Source of the DNA: a virus
DNA length: 64,000 bases
Reading direction: 5' to 3' (one strand)
IMG/VR virus record: IMGVR_UViG_3300009124_000002
Coordinates: 55,004-119,003 of that record
Shown: positions 7,956 to 15,415 of the stretch, piece after piece
Layout of the letters: the number at the start of each line of letters is the position of its first letter
Position numbering within the stretch: position 1 is the first letter of the stretch
Made by a program: the position numbers and the translations under genes
Notes under the pieces: model-generated
What the model was told of the DNA's origin: nothing
The model's database searches: none
What the model saw: only the letters and a program-made list of their open reading frames with translations

Positions 7956-8324
7956 TTAAATTTCCTGTAGTTCTTTTGCGATTTGTAAATCGAGCTTTGT
8001 GTTTCCCTGTTGGCTCTCTGGCAGATAGTTCAGGAAGATTAAGAATGTCTTGAGCACTGAGTGCAAGTCATCATCAATCTTAAAGAACATCATTTTGTTT
8101 GCAGCAGAGATGTCATACACATTGTAGATGGTGATGATATGATTCAGCACCAGCCTTGTATTTATCTCATTCGTATCTTTGTATTTTCTTAGCAATCGAA
8201 GGACATAACTAAACCGACTCATGTCCTCATAAAAGTCTTTTATGTCTAGACACTGATTATTTCGATAGTGCCTTGCAGCATATAGTTCAAAGTTTTTAGA
8301 TGTAAGCTCATCAAATAATCTCAC
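7956..8324 (-). CDS. Conserved hypothetical protein, GTG start, late-promoted
   Basis: A 122-residue helical protein (FELYAARHYRNNQCLDIKDFYED, YNVYDISAANKMMFFKIDDDLHSVLKTFLIFLNYLPE). The only suitable start is the GTG at 8324. A CATAAATA late-promoter variant ends five bases upstream of it, the same geometry as other late genes here. Similar small proteins occur beside the preceding gene in other T4-like marine phages as I recall, but no function is assigned. Confidence 0.6.
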   Translation of the reverse strand: MRLFDELTSKNFELYAARHYRNNQCLDIKDFYEDMSRFSYVLRLLRKYKDTNEINTRLVLNHIITIYNVYDISAANKMMFFKIDDDLHSVLKTFLIFLNYLPESQQGNTKLDLQIAKELQEI

Positions 8325-8328
8325 GAAT

Positions 8329-8601
8329 CTATTTATGAAACAAATTAAACCATGCAGTCACAAATGCCCCGGCAATCGCGACAAAGAAAGCAACCACGGT
8401 ATTAAAGAATCCCTTTTGAAACCTGAGATTCTCTTTCTGCTCAACCTCAAGTTTATTGATTCGATACTCATTGGTCTGGTTCTTCTCGATCATTCTTCTG
8501 GTATGTTTCTCAAGGTTGCTGACCTTCTCTTCGGTCCTCACACTTGTAACCAGTAACGATTCAATCTTCTCTTCCAGTTTGTTAAAACGATCTTCAGTCA
8601 T
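8329..8601 (-). CDS. Coiled-coil, C-terminally anchored membrane protein (XhlA-like)
   Basis: The 90-residue product is an N-terminal coiled coil (FNKLEEKIESLLVTSVRTEEKVSNLEKH through about residue 60) followed by one hydrophobic helix at about 64-86 (FFNTVVAFFVAIAGAFVTAWF) and a short basic end. This is the architecture of XhlA-type haemolysin/holin-accessory proteins found beside phage lysis genes. No endolysin is visible nearby, so a lysis role is a hypothesis. The ATG overlaps the upstream stop. Confidence 0.5.
   Translation of the reverse strand: MTEDRFNKLEEKIESLLVTSVRTEEKVSNLEKHTRRMIEKNQTNEYRINKLEVEQKENLRFQKGFFNTVVAFFVAIAGAFVTAWFNLFHK
8330..8337 (-). promoter_or_regulatory. Late promoter variant CATAAATA
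   Basis: The minus strand reads CATAAATA, one base from the T4 late consensus TATAAATA. It ends five bases before the GTG start of the 122-residue gene and overlaps the 3' end of the upstream gene. Support comes from the same spacing at several other late genes. Confidence 0.5.
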
Positions 8602-8869
8602 TATTTTCAGTGATTTGTATTTTCAGTTCCGTTGCATTTTCACCCTTCATCAATCGATGATATAAGTCCCTCTCAATGCTATAGGTTTTTCCGACAACCA
8701 ACTCAATCGGCATTTGATTGTCGAACTGAAGAAACCAATCAGTCCCATTCAGTATCGTGACCTCTCTGTTCCTTCTGTCTCTATGCCATACCAGTTCATC
8801 ACTATTTACATCAGCACAAAAGCATCTTTCAATGCTCTGGTCTTCGCGAATCGTATCAGTATAGGGCAT
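8594..8869 (-). CDS. Conserved hypothetical protein
   Basis: A 91-residue, mainly beta protein: SIERCFCADVNSDELVWHRD, TILNGTDWFLQFDNQMPIEL, then VGKTYSIERDLYHRLMKG. The W-H-R-D motif, the paired aromatic strands and the late H-R resemble a small cupin-like barrel found widely in marine phages, but I cannot name the family. It is linked by small overlaps to the neighbours. Confidence 0.5.
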   Translation of the reverse strand: MPYTDTIREDQSIERCFCADVNSDELVWHRDRRNREVTILNGTDWFLQFDNQMPIELVVGKTYSIERDLYHRLMKGENATELKIQITENND

Positions 8870-8871
8870 TA

Positions 8872-9396
8872 TTACCAGAAGAACTTACCGCCGCCCTCAA
8901 GACCCAATGCCTTGGCGAACCACGGCAAACGACAAGACCAATAACTTGGTTTTGTCTTATCATTTCTTGTCTCACACTTATGTCTTGCTGCGAAATTCTT
9001 ACGTGCCTCTGGATCGTTAATCTTTGCTTGCAAACCAGAGGTATCACCAAACTCTACTTTGATGACATTGCCTTTGTCATTCTTGACATAGACATAAAAC
9101 TTCTTGTTACCTCCACGTTTGGGTTTCTCTAACTCAGGTTCTTTTTGTTCCTCAATCATAGGAACATCAAGAGGCACATCCTTACCCTCATAGACCCCCA
9201 TAAGACCAATATCTGATTCTAGTAGGGTTTTGTCTTGTGAGTCTAGGAGGGCAGGATCAAGATTACGTGCCTCCTGAAAGAACAGAAGGTATGCTTCGGA
9301 ACCAATGCGAAAAATGTTATCAGAGAAAGGTATCGAGTTCTCTAGGTGATAGTCGATACCCTCTCTGACAACTTCATATTGGTCGAAATCAATCAT
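8872..9396 (-). CDS. Phage protein with C-terminal KKFYVYVKN...RLPWFAK module
   Basis: The 174-residue protein has a variable N-terminal half and a conserved C-terminal module starting at KKFYVYVKNDKGNVIKVEFG and running to ARHKCETRNDKTKPSYWSCRLP. It contains two cysteines and a D-K-T-x-P-x-Y-W-S-C-R motif. Modules of this type are, as I recall, shared between tailed phages and giant viruses (DUF5872-like), with no known function. Conservation suggests a virion or DNA-associated role. It overlaps the next gene by four bases. Confidence 0.55.
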   Translation of the reverse strand: MIDFDQYEVVREGIDYHLENSIPFSDNIFRIGSEAYLLFFQEARNLDPALLDSQDKTLLESDIGLMGVYEGKDVPLDVPMIEEQKEPELEKPKRGGNKKFYVYVKNDKGNVIKVEFGDTSGLQAKINDPEARKNFAARHKCETRNDKTKPSYWSCRLPWFAKALGLEGGGKFFW

Positions 9397-9638
9397 CTTT
9401 GACGAATCTCTCTGAAGGATTTCTTCTTAGACTCAACCTGTTGTCTCTTCTTGGAAACCATGTAGTCACGGGCTGAATCAAGATAGTCAGTAGCCTTGGT
9501 GATTTTGGACTGAACCCACTCAGGGAGATTCTCATCATCACTCAGTAGCGCATGGAGTTGCTTGGCAGCATCTTCAATAGTTCTGAGTTGAGTCTTTGCC
9601 ATCTCACCCTCATAGTCGTATTCGTTAGGATCTTTCAT
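9393..9638 (-). CDS. Conserved small helical phage protein
   Basis: An 81-residue helical protein beginning MKDPNEYDYEGEMAKTQLRTI and continuing LHALLSDDENLPEWVQSKITKATDYLDSARDYM, then a basic tail. The EYDYEGEMAK...LPEWVQSKI pattern is, from memory, widespread in marine T4-like phages, where such proteins are listed as virion components. It follows directly downstream of the large internal-protein gene in the same late transcription unit. Biochemical function is unknown. Confidence 0.6.
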   Translation of the reverse strand: MKDPNEYDYEGEMAKTQLRTIEDAAKQLHALLSDDENLPEWVQSKITKATDYLDSARDYMVSKKRQQVESKKKSFREIRQR

Positions 9639-9649
9639 TGTTTATTTGC

Positions 9650-11551
9650 TTACGAAATGTAGGCATTCAACTCATAGCGTCCAGATTCCAGACCATAGAC
9701 CTGAAACGAAACAACCTTGCGAGTTGGCTTACCACCCTTTTCAAGTTCAAGAGTGAAGCTGTTTGTCTTGCCAGCAGAAGGCTTGCGAGGACCACTTGAA
9801 ACATTGGTGAACCAGAGGTCTTCGTCAACCTTGTATCCATTTCGAGCAACAAGGTCCAGAACTTCACTCAAGGCAGAAGTGTATGAGTCATGGTAGATCT
9901 CGTAGTCACTCTTGGACTTGCGCTTTTCTTCCAACTCCTCGGTGGACTCTTCAATCTCTTCCTTGACATGACTCACAGAAACAGCACCGATTGCCTCGTA
10001 TTTTTGAACTTCAAGGGGCTTGTCAACACCTTCGACCTTTTCCTCTTCATCATCCGCATCGCTAATGCCCTTGATCATCTTCTTTGCCTTCTCATAGGCA
10101 AGTTTGCGAATCTTCTCACGAAATTCACGACGACGAGCATCGAGTCTTTCAGTCTCTTCAGGAAGGTTATCGACTACTTTGTATCCAGTGGTTGTATCCA
10201 ATGTAGCGAGCATATCATCTTCATCGGGATGATTGTCGTCATCAGCAGCAGCTTCGGCATCAGGGATGGTATCCAAGATGCTGGCAACGATTTCCTCTTC
10301 TTCCTCTTCAGTAAGAGTATCATCAAATTCGCCAAAATCTTCTTTCGTAAAGACGGCTTTAAGAAGTCCCTTAATTCCTCCGCTCTGAGTAGCCTTAAGC
10401 CATTTGATGTATCGCCTCAAACCTTTTTCGTCGAGAACATCAATGTCTTTAATATCTGCCTTAGAACCCACTTTCTTATGAAGAGCCTTTGCTTCATCAC
10501 GTAGCTTTTCAACTTCTGGATCGGCGAAAAGTTTCATCTTACCCTCTTTAAGAGTTTCCTCGCTAATACCCATTCCCTTCAGCGTATCAGTGAGATTCTG
10601 CATCCAGAAACCCAGAGTGTTCTTGGCGAACTTCTTCTTGCTCTTCTCAACTTCTTGGTCGGTCTTGGCTTGATCGGCAACAGCAAAGGAGTGGAAGTAA
10701 TCAAAGGCAGCATCACTGGTATTGAACTTCTTGTTCAGGTCAATCTTTGCCTCTTCCAACTCCTCAGTGGATTCTGAAATGTCTTGCACATCCAACACAT
10801 AGATTTTCGAGTATTTTTTGTGACCCGAATCGACGGCAATATAGAAGTCATCATCATAATCACCTTTTCTGAGATCAGCAACTGCCTTCTCAACTCCATC
10901 ATGAGAAATCGTTAAGACCACATTTGCATCAGGGTGGTTTATGATCTGCTTATCAGTCAACTTGGGCTTCTTCTTACCTTCTCCCAAATCTTCAGTAGAT
11001 TCTTCCAACTCCTCAACTGATTCTTCAACAGAGGCATATCCTTTAGCAGCAGGAACCAAAACTTTATCATAGAAGTTCCTTGCTCCACCGATCCAACCCC
11101 ACCCATCAGTTGACTTCTTGCCACCATGCTTCTTAGCCAAATTGATGAACGCATCAAGACCGGGACCAGAACCCCTATACGATTTCACGGCATCATCAAA
11201 AGAGGGGGGATTGGTAAAGTCTTCATCATCAAAGACTTTGTTTGAAGTCAACCACTTATAGGCATCTTTACCCGAAATCTTTGCTGCCTCTTCCAATTCA
11301 ACGGATTCATTCTTCTCAGGCTTCTCATCATCACCCTTCCAACCAGCATCAATCTCATCAAAGAACTTCTTCTTGTCATCACCCTTAAGTTCAGATGGTG
11401 ATTTCACACCATACTTTTTCAGAGTGTCATTGAAGAACTTCTGATAGGCTTCCTTGTCGCCGGTGGCTTCTTCAATCGCTTCTACAGACTCCCCAGCCAT
11501 GATTCGCTTGGCAGTCTCTGCTAGTTTTTTTGTAAGTTCGTCGTTATACAT
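9650..11551 (-). CDS. Large acidic repeat protein, probable internal head protein
   Basis: The 633-residue, strongly charged protein begins with a conserved module (MYNDELTKKLAETAKRIMAGES, EATGDKEAYQKFFNDTLKKYGV, KKKFFDEID). It continues with several small domains separated by acidic linkers of the type ESVEELEESTEDL or ESTEELEEA. Modules include ISGKDAYKWLTSN, a KLTDKQIINHPDANVVLTIS domain and a C-terminal beta part ending RYELNAYIS. A GATAAATA late promoter ends five bases before the ATG. Location next to the cargo operon suggests a packaged prohead-core-like protein whose acidic linkers could be protease sites. No catalytic motif is recognised. Confidence 0.6.
   Translation of the reverse strand: MYNDELTKKLAETAKRIMAGESVEAIEEATGDKEAYQKFFNDTLKKYGVKSPSELKGDDKKKFFDEIDAGWKGDDEKPEKNESVELEEAAKISGKDAYKWLTSNKVFDDEDFTNPPSFDDAVKSYRGSGPGLDAFINLAKKHGGKKSTDGWGWIGGARNFYDKVLVPAAKGYASVEESVEELEESTEDLGEGKKKPKLTDKQIINHPDANVVLTISHDGVEKAVADLRKGDYDDDFYIAVDSGHKKYSKIYVLDVQDISESTEELEEAKIDLNKKFNTSDAAFDYFHSFAVADQAKTDQEVEKSKKKFAKNTLGFWMQNLTDTLKGMGISEETLKEGKMKLFADPEVEKLRDEAKALHKKVGSKADIKDIDVLDEKGLRRYIKWLKATQSGGIKGLLKAVFTKEDFGEFDDTLTEEEEEEIVASILDTIPDAEAAADDDNHPDEDDMLATLDTTTGYKVVDNLPEETERLDARRREFREKIRKLAYEKAKKMIKGISDADDEEEKVEGVDKPLEVQKYEAIGAVSVSHVKEEIEESTEELEEKRKSKSDYEIYHDSYTSALSEVLDLVARNGYKVDEDLWFTNVSSGPRKPSAGKTNSFTLELEKGGKPTRKVVSFQVYGLESGRYELNAYIS
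9937..11310 (-). repeat. Imperfect acidic linker repeats (STEELEE units)
   Basis: Four related DNA segments encode E-S-x-E-E-L-E-E-type linkers, around 9937-9955, 10752-10775, 11003-11030 and 11289-11310. They separate the domains of the 633-residue protein. The top strand shares tcttccaactcctc in three of them. They look like linker duplications that could support domain shuffling by recombination. Confidence 0.6.
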
Positions 11552-11556
11552 GCTAC

Positions 11557-11564
11557 TATTTATC
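11557..11564 (-). promoter_or_regulatory. Late promoter variant GATAAATA
   Basis: GATAAATA on the minus strand ends five bases before the ATG of the 633-residue gene, matching the geometry of the other late genes and starting directly after the end of the ART-like gene. Confidence 0.55.
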
Positions 11565-12239
11565 TTATTTAAGTTTTGAGAGTTGGATAGTCTTCTTTAC
11601 AGCATCCTTTGGGATATATGAGACTGCATAGTTGCCGGGATCTCTTGGTTCTAGATTGGGGAGCTTCTTGCGATCCAGAACAAGAAGATATCCTTCTCCA
11701 GTGTCACGATATGCCACCAGAGCAAAGCGTCCAGCAAGGTGAACATTATCAGCAACATATGAACCATCAATGTCACTGGTGTTCCCCTTGCCTTTAGATT
11801 TCACTGAACCCTTACGAGTCAGCACATTGTATTCAGCACCAGAGATTCCACGATAAACCTCTGACTTACTGCTCTTGAGTTTGTTGAGTTTGTCTGTGAT
11901 AGCGCGAAGGTCACCTTCTGGTTCCCAGATTAGATGATCTTCTACCTTGGATTCGTTAAGGTCAAATCCTTTATATCCAAGTCTTTTATTCATCAACTTG
12001 ACGGCATCCTTATAGCTCAAGTCTTTTTCTACGTATGCCCATGATGAGCGAATCCCACCACGAACCTTGCCGTCATAATTCTGTTTCAGAACCCAGACAT
12101 AATAACCACCCTCTTCTTTTGGTCTGCCATCAAGTCTACTGTCTCTACCGAATGCATATGTTTTTCCACTTTTTGCTTTTGTGGCAGTCTTCTGATAGAC
12201 AGAGGCTCCTTCAGAAATATATTCAATGAATGTTTTCAT
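11565..12239 (-). CDS. Head-packaged protein with ADP-ribosyltransferase-like domain
   Basis: The 224-residue protein begins MKTFIEYISE, nearly identical to the ten-residue capsid-targeting sequence of T4 internal proteins (recalled as MKTYQEFIAE), with a likely gp21 cleavage after Glu10. The C-terminal half (residues 125-224) has the ART/KptA-like pattern: VYRGIS (Arg130), a GSYVADNVHLAGRFA segment where NAD-binding folds place the S/T-x-x or H/Y residue, then GYLLVLDRKKL and NYAVSYIPKDAV. No classical E-x-E is visible, so activity is uncertain. T4 also packages an ADP-ribosyltransferase (Alt). ATGA couples it to the upstream gene. The alternative is an unrelated internal protein. Confidence 0.5.
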   Translation of the reverse strand: MKTFIEYISEGASVYQKTATKAKSGKTYAFGRDSRLDGRPKEEGGYYVWVLKQNYDGKVRGGIRSSWAYVEKDLSYKDAVKLMNKRLGYKGFDLNESKVEDHLIWEPEGDLRAITDKLNKLKSSKSEVYRGISGAEYNVLTRKGSVKSKGKGNTSDIDGSYVADNVHLAGRFALVAYRDTGEGYLLVLDRKKLPNLEPRDPGNYAVSYIPKDAVKKTIQLSKLK

Positions 12240-12487
12240 CCACCCTTGTGTTTCTTCCAGAGGTCGGCATCAGTTGTCTTCTGAGTCTTTCCACCAGTGA
12301 CAAATGAATTCACCCTAGCTAAACCCCACTGTTCAGGAGTAGTGCCGGGTCGATGACCAGTTCTCCATGCACCTACACCTCTCTTGTAGACATCCCAGAG
12401 AATATCAAAGGCAATACCAGTTTCCTTTGCCTTATTCTGGACTGCCTTCTTGGGATTTGCTTCTCTGATTTGTCTAAGAGTTTTCAT
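12236..12487 (-). CDS. Small conserved phage protein (DUF5824-like)
   Basis: An 83-residue basic protein from the ATG at 12487, which overlaps the upstream stop as ATGA; an in-frame start further upstream would run into the previous gene. Core sequence: KETGIAFDILWDVYKRGVGAWRTGHRPG, TTPEQWGLARVNSFVTGG. This W-R-T-G-H-R-P-G...W-x-x-A-R-V-N-S-F signature is widespread in phages and large viruses (DUF5824-like, from memory) and has no known function. It sits among head-cargo genes, but its N-terminus (MKTLRQIREAN) is not a clear targeting sequence. Confidence 0.6.
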   Translation of the reverse strand: MKTLRQIREANPKKAVQNKAKETGIAFDILWDVYKRGVGAWRTGHRPGTTPEQWGLARVNSFVTGGKTQKTTDADLWKKHKGG

Positions 12488-12897
12488 TTTGAAAAAGCAC
12501 GGTCTTGCCAATCATATGAAACCTTGTCATCAGTGATCGGTCCACCTTTTGCCCATGTGGTGCAAGTGCGAGCAGAGTGACACTTGAAGTGATGCATCCA
12601 GCAGTATCCAAGTTCACCATCATCATCAGATGTTTCACCGGGCATACAGTCTTTCATACGAGCACTGATATCAAATGCAACACAATTGGCGCATAGAGAT
12701 TTCTTTGCTGCTTCAACAGAGGTATCCCACTTCTTTGCAATCTTCTCCCAATAGTCACCCGGTTCATCTACATTCAAGGGACCATAGGCAAACTGCTTGG
12801 TTGTGGCATCACGGTTCTTTGTGTTGAGTTTTACATCTTGTGTCGCTGGTGGACAAGGGTGTTCTTTTTCGGTAAGATATTCAGTGAATGATTTCAT
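12484..12897 (-). CDS. Cys-rich head-cargo protein with capsid-targeting-like N-terminus
   Basis: The 137-residue protein starts MKSFTEYLTE, a ten-residue T4-type capsid-targeting sequence ending in Leu-Thr-Glu, a fitting gp21 site. The body contains at least seven cysteines, mostly in SLCANCVAFD, MKDCMPG, GYCWMHHFKCHSARTCTTW and KGGP. The spacing suggests a bound metal or iron-sulfur cluster. Comparable Cys-rich proteins occur in marine T4-like phages as I recall, without proven function. Four-base overlaps with both neighbours place it firmly in the cargo operon. Confidence 0.55.
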   Translation of the reverse strand: MKSFTEYLTEKEHPCPPATQDVKLNTKNRDATTKQFAYGPLNVDEPGDYWEKIAKKWDTSVEAAKKSLCANCVAFDISARMKDCMPGETSDDDGELGYCWMHHFKCHSARTCTTWAKGGPITDDKVSYDWQDRAFSK

Positions 12898-14711
12898 TTC
12901 TTTTTCCCATAGAGTTGCTGATACTTCTTTGTGTATTTGGAAGGTTTGGTCTTGGCAGATGCATCACCGGGAGCAGGCTTGTAAGCAGATGGGTCATCTG
13001 TCGCTTTCTTTGTCTGCTTCTTGAAGTGAGATGAGCGACTCTTCTTGGTGCTCTTTGCCATCTCATCGCCCTCTGCATCCTTGGCATAGTAACGGTCTGG
13101 ACCTTGAAGATCGTCTTCTTCTTTTTCTTCTTCCAATCCAGCTTCACGAGGGTTTCGTGTCCTTCGCTCAAGGTATCTGGTGAGGTCAGGAGTAGGAACG
13201 ATCTTCGGGCGAACCCCAAACGAGGGGTTCGCCTTGTTTGTTGCCTTGTCCCTCTTGCCGCTAGAAAGATACTCGAAATGTCTGGGATAAGCCTTTGCCA
13301 GACCTCTGAGTCCCGCTAGTGTAGTGTTCAGGGCAAGTGCAATATCATCGGCATCCACGGTGTTCTCTCGCTGCCAGAGCTTGATCAACTCCCTTGCCAT
13401 CTGCTCCTGCTTCGGGTTTGGAGCAGACTCATTCACCGCAAGATTTGCCAGCTTGTCCTTGAGCCGCATCATCATCCGCCTTTTGGTTCCTGAGACTTCC
13501 AGCCCATACCGACTCCCATAGTCATCCTCCAGCTTCTTGATCAGACTCCGTGCCTGTTCCTTACTCAAGACCAGCTTGCCCCTTTCCAAAGAAAACCAAC
13601 CATCCTCCAGACCCAGAACTTCATGTCCCCATGTGGAGGCAGTGGCATCCAGTTCAGATATCTGGGCGTTGCTCAATTTGACTGTGATGGTTCCTCCTGC
13701 CTTGGGATCAAGTTTTTCTTCAATGGGTTGAAGGTCATCTTCTTTTTCTTCTTCCAATCCAGCTTCACGACGAGCAGAATAGTATGCAGCAAGTGCCATG
13801 TCGATCCTCTTCTTCTTGTCCTTACCCTTGAACTGAGGGGCATCGGACTTCACGAAGTCATCAATCCATGTCTCGACATCTGCCTTGGGATCAAGTTTCT
13901 CTTCAATAGGTTGAAGGTCTTCCAACCAACATTTGAAAGTCACCTTTTCGGCATTCTCACAGACCACAAAATTAGGTTTGCGTTCGACCACTCTGAGTTC
14001 TACACCCGCCTTTGTGACACGATCACCAATATTAAAGATGTTACCCTCAGTGTATTGTTCGCGGATATCACTTACCTTTGGAAGTGCGATGTGTTTTCGA
14101 AAGATAAAGGACTCTTTGAGACCCATACCCTTACGAATGGCATTCAAGAGTTCTTGTACTTCTCCAAAGTTCTTGGGAAGACCAGTGGCGAATAGTTCCA
14201 GATCGTTATCCGCTGCTGCGGCACGCATCTTGGATGCTGACATTCCAGAAACACCCTCTGCATCAGGATCTCTTTCACCAGCAGAGATGACCTGAATACC
14301 ATCCTTGAAGTTGTAGAATCCATCCTTTCTTTCCTTGCCGTTGTATTTGTTCAACAAGACCTTGAACTCATTCACACGGTCAGAACCAGCAACATAGACG
14401 AATTCTGTATACCCTTCCTTGTATGCACGATCAGCAATATGAAGCGCCATCTTGACATTTTTGTCCATGTAGATGTTACGAGCATGTTTTGGAAACATCT
14501 TACGCATGAACTTCACCTTGTCATTATAACTCAGTGGATTCTTCTTTGCGTCCTGTGACTGAGAAGGATAAATCTGGTAATCGTTCTTACCAGCAACCTT
14601 GGCAACCTTATCAATGAGCTTCTGATGCCCAATGGTAGGTGGATTGAAGCGACCAAAGGCAGTCACCAAGGTCTTCTTCTTTTCTTCTGTAAACTGGCTA
14701 AATGATTTCAT
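12894..14711 (-). CDS. Head-cargo fusion: NMN-adenylyltransferase-like domain plus repeat-linked modules
   Basis: A 605-residue protein beginning MKSFSQFTEE, a capsid-targeting-like decapeptide. Residues about 13-190 form a cytidylyltransferase-fold domain with AFGRFNPPTIGH (the H-x-G-H motif) and SGMSASKMR (the I-S-S-T-x-x-R-like motif), as in nicotinamide-nucleotide adenylyltransferases. Possible substrates include NMN or another nucleotide. After it come an EGNIFNIGDRV...FKCWLEDLQPIEE barrel-like module, a helical DVETWIDDF module, then a long inserted region (residues about 335-535) and a basic tail. Two linker sequences are each present twice around the insert, and base composition shifts there. 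Domain calls are by motif; NAD-related activity is inferred. Confidence 0.6.
   Translation of the reverse strand: MKSFSQFTEEKKKTLVTAFGRFNPPTIGHQKLIDKVAKVAGKNDYQIYPSQSQDAKKNPLSYNDKVKFMRKMFPKHARNIYMDKNVKMALHIADRAYKEGYTEFVYVAGSDRVNEFKVLLNKYNGKERKDGFYNFKDGIQVISAGERDPDAEGVSGMSASKMRAAAADNDLELFATGLPKNFGEVQELLNAIRKGMGLKESFIFRKHIALPKVSDIREQYTEGNIFNIGDRVTKAGVELRVVERKPNFVVCENAEKVTFKCWLEDLQPIEEKLDPKADVETWIDDFVKSDAPQFKGKDKKKRIDMALAAYYSARREAGLEEEKEDDLQPIEEKLDPKAGGTITVKLSNAQISELDATASTWGHEVLGLEDGWFSLERGKLVLSKEQARSLIKKLEDDYGSRYGLEVSGTKRRMMMRLKDKLANLAVNESAPNPKQEQMARELIKLWQRENTVDADDIALALNTTLAGLRGLAKAYPRHFEYLSSGKRDKATNKANPSFGVRPKIVPTPDLTRYLERRTRNPREAGLEEEKEEDDLQGPDRYYAKDAEGDEMAKSTKKSRSSHFKKQTKKATDDPSAYKPAPGDASAKTKPSKYTKKYQQLYGKKK
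13105..13925 (-). repeat. Duplicated linker repeats bracketing an inserted module
   Basis: Linker A (DDLQPIEEKLDPKA) is encoded at about 13702-13738 and again at about 13886-13924. Linker B (EAGLEEEKE-DD) is encoded at about 13110-13148 and 13735-13773. The top strands share runs such as ttcttcttccaatccagcttcacg. The DNA between (about 13150-13700) uses more G/C-ending codons than its surroundings. This is the pattern expected if a module entered through recombination at a duplicated linker. Confidence 0.6.
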
Positions 14712-14715
14712 TCTA

Positions 14716-15414
14716 TTATCTAATCTTCTGTTTGAAGATCTTGTAATCCATCTTTTTCACCTTTCCATCCTGTTTATAGTGTACATACAATTTACCACTA
14801 ACAGTTTTTGTGATATCAACAATCTTAACTTCGGCAACACCATCTCTATTTGTTTTCGCTGAAAAGGATTTGATATTCACGGTATCGCCGACTTTAAAAC
14901 CTTCTGTGATGTGCTTCTCCTGTTCAGCTTTCTTCAACTGAGGAAGGAGTTTCTTGGCAATACGATTAATGCCACCCTGCATCTTATCTAGTTTCTTTTC
15001 GATGCGTTCTTGTTCGCCAGCAGAAACTTCAGAACGGTCTCTACCTTTCAACAGCTTGGTGTATAGAAGATCTCTTGCTTTCTTCATGGCACGTTTCTGG
15101 AGTGTTTCGGTTGAAGCCCTCTTCTTCTTCGCCTTCTGAAGAGCACGTTGAATCTTTGCCTTGTTGCGTTTGGCAATCTGCGAACGCTTGATACGTTGTG
15201 CGCGAGTCAGTGCTTCATCCAATTCAGTCTCTTCTTCAATCTCTTCGTTCATCAACCTATCAATCTTGCTCTGAATCATCTTCTTATATCCATCAATTCC
15301 ACCATAGTTCTTGGCAATCTTTGGATCAGGATTCTTGAGGAGTGCTTTCAGATCTGCAATGTCTTCTTGCTTGGATTCGTTAAGTTCGTTTCTGAGTTCT
15401 TTGATTGATTTCAT
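14716..15414 (-). CDS. Basic DNA-binding-like internal protein
   Basis: The 232-residue protein has an N-terminal helix (MKSIKELRNELNESKQED), then a very basic helical block at about 68-170 (RAQRIKRSQIAKRNKAKIQRALQ, KKKRASTETLQKRAMKKARDLL). A C-terminal SH3-like barrel follows (EGFKVGDTVNIKSF ... GKLYVHYKQDGKVKKMDY). The long Arg/Lys helices fit packing against DNA in the head. The N-terminus is only loosely like the targeting decapeptides next door. Similar basic proteins are common in marine T4-like phages as I recall. It lies two bases from the upstream stop, within the cargo operon. Confidence 0.55.
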   Translation of the reverse strand: MKSIKELRNELNESKQEDIADLKALLKNPDPKIAKNYGGIDGYKKMIQSKIDRLMNEEIEEETELDEALTRAQRIKRSQIAKRNKAKIQRALQKAKKKRASTETLQKRAMKKARDLLYTKLLKGRDRSEVSAGEQERIEKKLDKMQGGINRIAKKLLPQLKKAEQEKHITEGFKVGDTVNIKSFSAKTNRDGVAEVKIVDITKTVSGKLYVHYKQDGKVKKMDYKIFKQKIR

Positions 15415-15415
15415 T

